This document shows, one piece after another, positions 5,329 to 8,932 of a DNA stretch of 8,932 bases. The translations under genes and the position numbers were made by a program. Under the pieces are notes generated by a model. That model had not been told where the DNA came from and searched no databases. It worked only from the letters and a program-made list of their open reading frames with translations. The stretch spans positions 1-8,932 of the forward strand of contig DAIDAN010000023.1 of the NCBI GenBank assembly GCA_027310605.1. The letters are read 5' to 3'. Source of the stretch: Candidatus Aenigmatarchaeota archaeon (lineage in GTDB: Archaea > Aenigmatarchaeota > Aenigmatarchaeia > Aenigmatarchaeales > DAIDAN01). Numbering within the stretch: the first letter of the stretch is position 1; each line of letters starts with the position of its first letter.

Positions 5329-5790
5329 ATGGCGTTCTGGACAAAGCCGCAGAAAAAGGACATCGAGACAGTGAAGCAGGCAGTCGTTCCCGAAAGGCCG
5401 CAGGAGCCGGCGCCTTTGCCGAGGGTTGATCTCGGGAAGCTTCCGGAGCGCCCGCGCTTCGCGCCGCTCTTCGTTAAGATTGACAGGTACCAGGAAGTGC
5501 TCGGCACGATAGACGCGCTTAAGACAACCTTGCTCAGCGTGCGCGACCTTTTGAACCTGATGCAGCAGCTTGACAAGATAAAACTCGAGGCCGAGACGCT
5601 TATGCAAAAAAACATCCAGGAAATCGTGATGAACATCTCGAACATGGACAAGGAGTTTGTCCGGCCGAAGGGCGTCGAGATTGAGGAGCATCCGCTGCCG
5701 AAGTTCGAGTCCGGAAAAGTTGAAGGATATGTCGGCGAGCTCCAGAGGGAGCTTGACAATCTTCGCGCGCAACTGCAGACGGTGAGGTAA
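5329..5790 (+). CDS. conserved-looking coiled-coil protein of unknown function
   Basis: 153 residues from ATG 5329, which has AAGGT about eight bases upstream; longer in-frame starts run through the hairpin repeats and are rejected. The N-terminus (MAFWTKPQKKD) is followed by a proline-rich linker (about 20-45), a long amphipathic helix (FVKIDRYQEVLGTIDALK through LEAETLMQKNIQEIV, about 48-100) and a second predicted coiled coil at the end (YVGELQRELDNLRAQLQTVR, 134-153). There is no catalytic motif, signal peptide or membrane segment. The architecture suggests a structural or adaptor protein that oligomerises. Regular codon use and a clear start make the gene itself likely; the function is unknown. 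Confidence 0.72.
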   Translation: MAFWTKPQKKDIETVKQAVVPERPQEPAPLPRVDLGKLPERPRFAPLFVKIDRYQEVLGTIDALKTTLLSVRDLLNLMQQLDKIKLEAETLMQKNIQEIVMNISNMDKEFVRPKGVEIEEHPLPKFESGKVEGYVGELQRELDNLRAQLQTVR

Positions 5791-5809
5791 ATTTATCATT
5801 CTTAAAATT

Positions 5810-5851
5810 CATTACGATTTGAATTCACAAAAATCAGAACGGCTTTTTGGC
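5810..5851 (+). repeat. copy of the 40-bp intergenic repeat, 3' of the coiled-coil gene
   Basis: CATTACGATTTGAATTCAC followed by AAAAATCAGAACGGCTTTTT, 20 bases after the stop codon and upstream of the tRNA-Leu promoter. It is the best-preserved match to the 4978 copy. Confidence 0.6.
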
Positions 5852-5876
5852 TGTTAAATTTTTTGCAAAACAGTTA

Positions 5877-5884
5877 GTTTTAAA
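5877..5884 (+). promoter_or_regulatory. TATA box of the tRNA-Leu/tRNA-His unit
   Basis: TTTTAAAT sits about 27-34 bases before the tRNA-Leu 5' end. No separate box fits between the two tRNA genes, only eight bases apart. Confidence 0.5.
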
Positions 5885-5924
5885 TCAGTATGACTTCTAT
5901 TAGTTTTCGGGCGGAGATAGCCAA

Positions 5925-5974
5925 TCACCCTTTTTTGCTTCGCAAAAAAGCGCGACCGGAAAAGGGTGGACAAA
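5925..5974 (+). other. intron 1 of tRNA-Leu (D arm)
   Basis: 50 nt. The inner helix CACCCTTTT/AAAAGGGTG is strong and the 4/3/4/3 spacing of a BHB holds (bulges AA|T and AA|G), but the central helix AGCC/GACA has only two pairs. Excision gives a D loop matching archaeal tRNA-Leu. Interior: TTTTTTGC-ttc-GCAAAAAA then GCGCGACCGG. Confidence 0.7.
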
Positions 5975-6000
5975 GCCAGGTCTAAGGCGCAAGGCTTAGG

Positions 6001-6045
6001 AACAGGTTTCCTTTTCGTGCGATGCTCAGAGGCCTGATTTGAGAC
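6001..6045 (+). other. BHB intron 2 of tRNA-Leu (position 37/38)
   Basis: 45 nt. Central helix CTTA (anticodon loop) with TGAG, one wobble pair; bulges GG|A and AC|A; CAGG/CCTG forms a nearby inner stem. It has the same geometry as the canonical introns of tRNA-Ser and tRNA-His. Confidence 0.77.
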
Positions 6046-6056
6046 ACCTTGTGGGT

Positions 6057-6157
6057 AACCCTTTTTTGCTGTCCGCGAAAACGAAGTTTTCGGGATGCCG
6101 AAAAACCGAAAAGTTTTTCGTGCACGAAAAAAAGCGTTAACGGAAAAGGGTCTGCAT
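6057..6157 (+). other. BHB intron 3 of tRNA-Leu (variable arm), carrying hairpin module C
   Basis: 101 nt. Central helix GTGG/CTGC (two wobble pairs), bulges GT|A and AT|T, inner helix ACCCTTTT/AAAAGGGT. It has the same outer sequence as intron 1 of this gene (CCCTTTTTTGCT ... GGAAAAGGG), with a two-hairpin module in place of the small apical loop. Confidence 0.78.
6071..6126. repeat. paired-hairpin module C, inside tRNA-Leu intron 3
   Basis: Hairpin CGAAAAC-gaa-GTTTTCG, linker GGATGCC, hairpin GAAAAAC-cgaaaa-GTTTTTC, then GTGCACG. Same plan as modules A and D. Confidence 0.65.
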
Positions 6158-6229
6158 TAGTCCCTTCGTCAGTTCGAATCTGACTCTCCGCACCAAAAAA
6201 TATGGCCGCGGTGGTGTAACGGCTTTAAC

Positions 6230-6264
6230 GCGTTGGCTTCGCCAACCGGAAAAAACGTTAAAGC
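6230..6264 (+). other. BHB intron 1 of tRNA-His (D stem, position 23/24)
   Basis: 35 nt. Central helix TTTA/TAAA, bulges AC|G and GC|A, inner helix CGTT/AACG with one unpaired T, and an apical hairpin GTTGGC-ttc-GCCAAC. The ends could shift by one C without changing the product. Before splicing, the D stem is incomplete. Confidence 0.75.
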
Positions 6265-6278
6265 ACAAGAGCCTGTGG

Positions 6279-6364
6279 ATGAGCTTTTCTTTCCAAAAGA
6301 AAAGCTCAATCAAAAGAAAGGTATTAGCTCGATCAAAAGAAACGATATTGTTTCAAAAATAGAA
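6279..6364 (+). other. BHB intron 2 of tRNA-His (position 37/38)
   Basis: 86 nt. Central helix CTGT/ATAG, bulges GG|A and AA|A. It begins with hairpin GAGCTTTTCTTT / AAAGAAAAGCTC followed by AATCAAAAGAAAGGTATTAG, echoing the layout of tRNA-Ser intron 1. Inner pairing is relaxed. Confidence 0.78.
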
Positions 6365-6379
6365 AGCTCTTAGTCCGAG

Positions 6380-6483
6380 AGGCCCTTTTCTTTTTTGTAA
6401 CGAACTTGAAAAAAAGAAAAGCACCTGCGGAAAAGAAAAAACAAAAACTTTTCCGAAGTCGCAAAAAGAAAAAGGCTCGGGAG
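6380..6483 (+). other. BHB intron 3 of tRNA-His (T arm, position 53/54)
   Basis: 104 nt. Central helix TCCG/CGGG with one wobble, bulges AG|A and AG|T, inner helix GGCC/GGCT continuing through a mismatch into TTTTCTTTTT/AAAAAGAAAA. Contains CTTTTCTTTTTTG and ACTTGAAAAAAAGAAAAG, related to tRNA-Ser intron 2. Confidence 0.83.
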
Positions 6484-6664
6484 TTCGAATCTCGGCCGTG
6501 GCCCCACTTAATTACGAATCGATTTTGCAAAAAAACTGCCGCTAAATTTTTTGTACGCGAGCGGCTTAACCAGCGTCCTCCATATGAATCGTATTGTAGC
6601 GTTCCTTCAAATCAACTATATTGTTTTCAAGCCGTAATGGTACGTATTTTCAAAGTGTCCTAAT

Positions 6665-7210
6665 ATGAAAAACGTCATCTGCATTTCCGGACAGCCTTCA
6701 TGCGGCACAAGCACTGTCGCGAAAATCGTCGCGGAAAAATTGGGACTGGATTATTTTTCTCCCGGGCAATATTTCAAGAAACATTCCGCAGGAAAGGAAA
6801 CCGAATCAGCAGTGGCAGTTTGGAAGACGGAGAAAGGTTCGAGCAGGAGTTTTCACAACGACATCGACAGACTCCAGTTGGAAATTGCGGAAAAGGGGAA
6901 TGTTGTTTTTGACGGAAAACTTTCGATAAGAATGCTGAAGAATTCCAATCTAAAGGTCTGGTTGAAAGCAGACATCGAAAAGAGAGCGGAGCGGGTTGCA
7001 AAAAGGGATTCGATGGACATCGGAGCGGCGCTCGAAAAACTGAAAGAGAAAGAGGTATTGGAAAGAAAAAACTGGAAGAAAATATACGGCTTCGACTATT
7101 TCGAGCAGGAGAAGGAGGCTGACTTGGTTATTGATGTAACGGAGATTTCCGCTGCGGAAGCGGCTGAAAAAATTCTGGAGTTCTGGAACGGAAAGGAATT
7201 TAAAGATTAG
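6665..7210 (+). CDS. cmk: cytidylate kinase, archaeal type
   Basis: 181 residues. It transfers phosphate from ATP to CMP or dCMP in the cytoplasm. The P-loop ISGQPSCGTSTVAKIVAEKLGL spans residues 7-28, with GQPSCGTS as the Walker A. The CMP-binding region DYFSPGQYFK follows. NVVFDGKLSIRM (about 78-90) matches the family's NVVLEGRLA strand, then LKVWLKADIEKRAERVAKRD (about 95-115) is the Arg-rich lid. The length fits the short archaeal family. The ATG is the first good start after tRNA-His; no strong Shine-Dalgarno site is seen and a leaderless or short-leader transcript is possible. The dCTP deaminase/dUTPase-like gene follows 15 bases later, a sensible pyrimidine pairing. The 6507-6664 spacer holds a hairpin GCCGCT/AGCGGC (about 6538-6566). 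Confidence 0.87.
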   Translation: MKNVICISGQPSCGTSTVAKIVAEKLGLDYFSPGQYFKKHSAGKETESAVAVWKTEKGSSRSFHNDIDRLQLEIAEKGNVVFDGKLSIRMLKNSNLKVWLKADIEKRAERVAKRDSMDIGAALEKLKEKEVLERKNWKKIYGFDYFEQEKEADLVIDVTEISAAEAAEKILEFWNGKEFKD

Positions 7211-7225
7211 AGTTTCAATAGCGCT

Positions 7226-7795
7226 ATGTCTGAATTGTCTGATTCTGAAATAAAAGAATATGTAAAGAGGGGCCTGATAACGAATTACGGCAGCCTTGAC
7301 CAAGTCCAGCAGTCCGGGTTTGATTTGAGGGTTTTTTCATTCTATAAGGCGAAAGGAAGAGGCTTCATAGGCGTAAGTGAAAGGATATTTCCGGAAAAAA
7401 TAAAAATTGAACCAGTCGATGGAAAGTTTGAATTAGGGTTTGGAGCTTATGATGTCGAATTTATAGAAGGCTGCAATTTTCCTGAAAATATTTCCGCTCA
7501 AGTTATACCAAGAAGCAGCGGAATAAAATGTGTTGCGCCAGCAATAAGCGGCATGTATGACCAAGGTTATAAGGCAGAGCATATAGCGGCATTGGTTATG
7601 GTTCTTAATCCTGACGGGTTTGATGTTGAAGAGAGCGCATGTATTGCTAAAATAAAATTTGAAAAGACAATACCTGTTATAAAAACTTACGACAAGAAAC
7701 AGGTAAAAAGCAACAATGGTATGATAGAAATGGGAGGGCAGACTGTTAAGACGAGAAGACAGTCGCATATTTCGGATTTCGGTTTTGATTTCTGA
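7226..7795 (+). CDS. dCTP deaminase / dUTPase family protein
   Basis: 189 residues of the trimeric dUTPase-like fold. QQSGFDLRV (28-36) is motif 1, with the family's Asp at 33. QVIPRSSGIKC (92-102) is the PRSS phosphate-binding motif. SGMYDQGYKAE (108-118) matches the G.(I/Y)D.GY.GE substrate motif. DVEESACIAKIKFEK (133-147) is the strand that in dCTP deaminases carries the catalytic Glu. Members deaminate dCTP, hydrolyse dUTP, or do both; the sequence alone does not separate these here. All supply dUMP for thymidylate and keep uracil out of DNA. It follows cmk closely and is probably co-transcribed. Confidence 0.83.
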   Translation: MSELSDSEIKEYVKRGLITNYGSLDQVQQSGFDLRVFSFYKAKGRGFIGVSERIFPEKIKIEPVDGKFELGFGAYDVEFIEGCNFPENISAQVIPRSSGIKCVAPAISGMYDQGYKAEHIAALVMVLNPDGFDVEESACIAKIKFEKTIPVIKTYDKKQVKSNNGMIEMGGQTVKTRRQSHISDFGFDF

Positions 7796-7828
7796 TGCAG
7801 AATTCCGTTTTGTTTGCGCCGCGCAAGC

Positions 7829-7836
7829 TTTAAATG
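7829..7836 (+). promoter_or_regulatory. upstream TATA box of the rRNA operon
   Basis: TTTAAATG preceded by GCGCAAGC. It lies 21 bases before a second, better box, so the operon may have tandem starts. Confidence 0.45.
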
Positions 7837-7849
7837 CTTCGGCGAAACC

Positions 7850-7860
7850 TATTTAAATAT
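7850..7860 (+). promoter_or_regulatory. main TATA box of the rRNA operon
   Basis: TATTTAAATAT preceded by GCGAAACC, which resembles the TFB-binding element. This is close to the strongest archaeal promoter form, as expected for rRNA. Confidence 0.6.
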
Positions 7861-8282
7861 GTATCTTCATCAAAGGATACTACTTCACGGGTGCGTTGCG
7901 GTTTGAACGGAGCAAAATCTTTTTGCGAGTTATGAAAAACCATTTTCCACCCCGAGGAATCGTATGCGCGCCGGGATTTTCGGACTTTGCTGCGCGCAGA
8001 GTGGGAAACCATGAGGATTAAATTATGTTTATTCCGATGTGGGCGAAAGATTGGTGATACTCTGTTTAGTAGATTAGCAGGGATTAAATCACAAGTTGTT
8101 TCACAACTTGGTGTGTTTCTTTAACTAATTCCGGTTGATCCTGCCGGAGGTCACCGCTATCAGGGTTCGGCTTAACCATGCGAGGCGAGATGTTGCAGAT
8201 TCAGCAATGAATTTGTGGCGTCTGTCGTACTGCTCAGTAACACGTAGTCAACCTGCCCTTTTCTCCGGGACAATCCCGCGAA

Positions 8283-8358
8283 TGAGCCTTTTTTCGCGAA
8301 AAAAGTCTCAAGCCAAAAAAGGCATATAGACTTATATTAGAGGAATGGCTCTCGCGAA
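8283..8358 (+). other. BHB intron 1 of 16S rRNA (helix 8, about E. coli 160)
   Basis: 76 nt. Central helix CGCG (8277-8280) with CGCG (8353-8356), bulges AA|T and AA|A, inner helix GAGCC (8284-8288) with GGCTC (8347-8351) and one unpaired T. Excision restores CCCGCGAAAGTGGGG, the normal hairpin with a GAAA-type loop. The 5' half closely matches tRNA-Ser intron 1. Confidence 0.85.
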
Positions 8359-8553
8359 AGTGGGGCTAATACCGGATAACCGTCGGGTACTGGAAAATGG
8401 AAACCGCGAGTTTTCATACAGAATGTTCCAACGGCAAAAGCTTCGGCGGAAAAGGATGGGACTGCGGCTGATTAGGCTGTTGTCAGTGTAATGAGCCTTT
8501 TTCTTTCCACCCTTTTTCTTTTTGGTGCGAAAGTGAAAAAAGAAAAAGTGTAG

Positions 8554-8610
8554 GGCGCACAGAAACGAAGTTTCTGGCGTAGCCAAAAATCTGAAAGATT
8601 TTTGTGCATA
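8554..8610. repeat. paired-hairpin module D, inside 16S intron 2
   Basis: GGCGCAC, hairpin AGAAAC-gaa-GTTTCT, linker GGCGTAGCC, hairpin AAAAATC-tgaaa-GATTTTT, then GTGCATA. GCAC and GTGC can close the junction. Confidence 0.65.
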
Positions 8611-8716
8611 TCCAAAAAGAAAAATTAAGAAAGAGAAAGAAAAACCCTCGGGAAAAAGAAAGAAAAATGATAGGCTTAAATGTTTTTAGCTTTAAATAAA
8701 ATTAAGGTGGTTGGAT

Positions 8717-8872
8717 ATGGGTTGTCCAGAATATAATAAGTGTCCGACAGTAAAAACAATAAATTCCTTAGGCTTGAAAAAGGAAGAAGATATTTCATAT
8801 CTATTAGTGCATAAATATTGCAACGGACATTTTACACCTTGTCCCCAATATAAAAATTTAAACGAAAAATAA
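8717..8872 (+). CDS. small four-cysteine protein encoded inside 16S intron 2
   Basis: 51 residues from the ATG at 8717, with GGTGG about 8 bases upstream and TTTAAATAAAATTAA before that, so it has its own start signals. Cysteines are at 3, 9, 35 and 42: MGCPEYNKCP at the start and KYCNGHFTPCPQY near the end. The pattern C-x5-CP ... YC-x-G-x4-C-x2-Y recalls, from memory, a group of small cysteine proteins in bacteria and archaea of unknown function; metal or Fe-S binding is plausible. It is not a LAGLIDADG homing endonuclease. The product would be cytoplasmic. A T-rich stretch after the stop (8873-8908) could terminate transcription. Confidence 0.6.
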   Translation: MGCPEYNKCPTVKTINSLGLKKEEDISYLLVHKYCNGHFTPCPQYKNLNEK

Positions 8873-8908
8873 TTTCTTTTATTTTTCTTAAACAAATTTC
8901 TTTTTTCC
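8873..8908 (+). terminator. T-rich candidate terminator after the intron ORF
   Basis: Several runs of T (TTTCTTTTATTTTTC, then TTTCTTTTTT) follow the stop codon. Archaeal termination often uses such runs. If active it would also stop rRNA transcription, so it may be weak or overridden. Confidence 0.25.
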
Positions 8909-8932
8909 CGACTTGAAGGAGAAAGGCATTAC

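Larger units (their letters stand above)
5911..6195 (+). tRNA. tRNA-Leu(UAG) with three introns
   Basis: GCGGAGA (5911-5917) pairs with TCTCCGC (6185-6191); discriminator A and CCA are encoded. T arm GTCAG-TTCGAAT-CTGAC is uninterrupted. The anticodon stem CAAGG/CCTTG encloses CTTAGG plus A, with anticodon TAG at 5997-5999. Discriminator A and a class II variable arm agree with leucine. Inferred exons 5911-5924, 5975-6000, 6046-6056 and 6158-6195 give 89 nt with D arm GCC-AAGCCAGGTCTAA-GGC and variable arm GGG-TTAGT-CCC. Introns lie in the D arm (about 14/15), at 37/38, and in the variable arm. tRNA-His follows after eight bases, so both are probably cut from one transcript. Confidence 0.9.
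6204..6506 (+). tRNA. tRNA-His(GUG) with three introns
   Basis: GCCGCGG (6205-6211) pairs with CCGTGGC (6496-6502). An extra 5' G (6204) faces discriminator C (6503), the G-1:C73 identity pair of tRNA-His; CCA is encoded. Anticodon loop CTGTGG plus A has GTG at 6275-6277, with stem AGAGC/GCTCT. After splicing the D arm is GTGT-AACGGCTTTA-ACAC and the T arm CCGAG-TTCGAAT-CTCGG, both perfect. Inferred exons 6204-6229, 6265-6278, 6365-6379 and 6484-6506 give 78 nt. Introns lie at 23/24, 37/38 and 53/54. About three quarters of the gene is intron. Confidence 0.92.
7796..8127 (+). other. rRNA promoter and 16S leader, with a stable stem-loop
   Basis: These 332 bases hold two TATA boxes (listed below) and then a leader. 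The leader contains a compound stem: TTTTCCAC (7943-7950) with GTGGGAAA (8001-8008), enclosing TGCGCGC (7965-7971) with GCGCGCA (7992-7998). Just before the 16S start is a perfect hairpin CAAGTTGT-ttc-ACAACTTG (8092-8110). The processing stem that brings both ends of 16S together cannot be judged because the 3' flank is outside the window. A separate small RNA between 7870 and 8012 is possible. Confidence 0.5.
8128..8932 (+). rRNA. 16S rRNA, 5' part, interrupted by introns (3' end outside window)
   Basis: The gene starts ATTCCGGTTGATCCTGCCGG, the archaeal 16S 5' end, followed by CATGCGAGGCGAGA, GTACTGCTCAGTAACACGTAG, CAACCTGCCC, GGGGCTAATACCGGATAAC and GGATGGGACTGCGGCTGATTAGG in the right order. 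Helix 6 looks somewhat longer than usual. Exons seen: 8128-8282 and 8359 to about 8491, equivalent to roughly the first 260 positions in E. coli numbering. Intron 1 is at 8283-8358. From about 8492 to the window end no 16S sequence is recognisable, in particular nothing like ACTGAGACACGG, so a second insert continues to and beyond the edge. Confidence 0.9.
8492..8932 (+). other. 16S rRNA intron 2 (start only; at least 441 nt, runs off the window)
   Basis: The 16S sequence stops after TGTTGTCAGTGTAA, where the next expected bases are the ..GGC..ACCAAGCC side of the helix near E. coli 260. The insert begins TGAGCCTTTTTCTTTCC, the same opening as tRNA-Ser intron 2, with a matching AA|T junction. 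It contains hairpin module D and a small ORF. The 3' splice site is not in the window, so a BHB cannot be completed; a disrupted gene is the alternative. Confidence 0.65.

Noticed and set aside
6196..6220. Reading the second plus-strand tRNA as Gln or Glu because of TGGTGTAA
   Set aside because: The extra 5' G opposite discriminator C and the GTG anticodon loop fit only tRNA-His.
6406..6663. Plus-strand frame of 85 residues starting inside tRNA-His intron 3
   Set aside because: It crosses the tRNA T arm and acceptor, starts in Lys-rich low-complexity intron sequence and matches no family.
7900..7915. Possible minus-strand tRNA T loop (GTTCAAACC)
   Set aside because: The flanking bases do not form a T stem and no acceptor or anticodon arm could be found.
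7830..8012. Minus-strand frame of 60 residues upstream of 16S
   Set aside because: It overlaps the plus-strand TATA box and a stable stem-loop, resembles no known protein, and has no clear start signals.
8332..8586. Minus-strand frame of 84 residues across 16S exon and introns
   Set aside because: It is antisense to recognisable 16S rRNA, and low-complexity F/K/S residues come from the A/T-rich introns.

Overview
The window comes from an archaeon. It carries the 5' end of an archaeal 16S rRNA gene, archaeal TATA-box promoters, archaeal-type protein families (a rhodanese-less ThiI homologue, CMP kinase, a dCTP deaminase/dUTPase relative, a winged-helix protein) and tRNA genes interrupted by bulge-helix-bulge (BHB) introns. 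Compact spacing, short proteins and intron load suggest a small-genome lineage (DPANN-like), but that placement is inference.

Layout. 1-1810 (+): 3' end of a UDP-GlcNAc 2-epimerase gene, a divergent thiI, and an overlapping zinc-ribbon gene. 1848-2092 (+): tRNA-Ser(CGA), multiply interrupted. 2113-2511 (+): deoxyribosyltransferase-like protein, convergent with a two-gene minus-strand unit (winged helix and six-TM protein, 2513-3435). 3574-3696: possible small ORF or structured RNA. 3798-4134 (-): tRNA-Gly(GCC) in at least three inserts. 4173-4299: MITE-like element with 8-bp target duplication. 4352-4885 (+): C39-like peptidase. 4886-5328: gene-free, with palindromic hairpin modules. 5329-5790 (+): coiled-coil protein. 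5911-6195 and 6204-6506 (+): tRNA-Leu(UAG) and tRNA-His(GUG), three introns each. 6665-7795 (+): CMP kinase and dCTP deaminase/dUTPase relative. 7796-8127: rRNA promoter and leader. 8128 to window end: 16S rRNA with one 76-nt intron and a second that starts at about 8492 and runs out of the window, carrying a small cysteine-protein ORF.

The notable feature is the intron population. All four tRNA genes and the 16S gene are interrupted. Nearly all splice points can be placed by the 4-bp helix with two 3-nt bulges and by restoration of a regular cloverleaf or rRNA helix. Introns fall into related sequence families shared between different tRNAs and between tRNA and 16S rRNA, which suggests copying from gene to gene. 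A separate family of paired-hairpin modules occurs both between genes and inside two of the introns. In tRNA-Ser and tRNA-Gly the T loop appears to be split so that TTCRAA would be a six-nucleotide exon between two inserts.

The protein genes are mostly housekeeping: pyrimidine nucleotide supply (cmk and dcd/dut-like), sugar nucleotide metabolism, and a ThiI homologue whose ATP-binding and cysteine motifs look lost.
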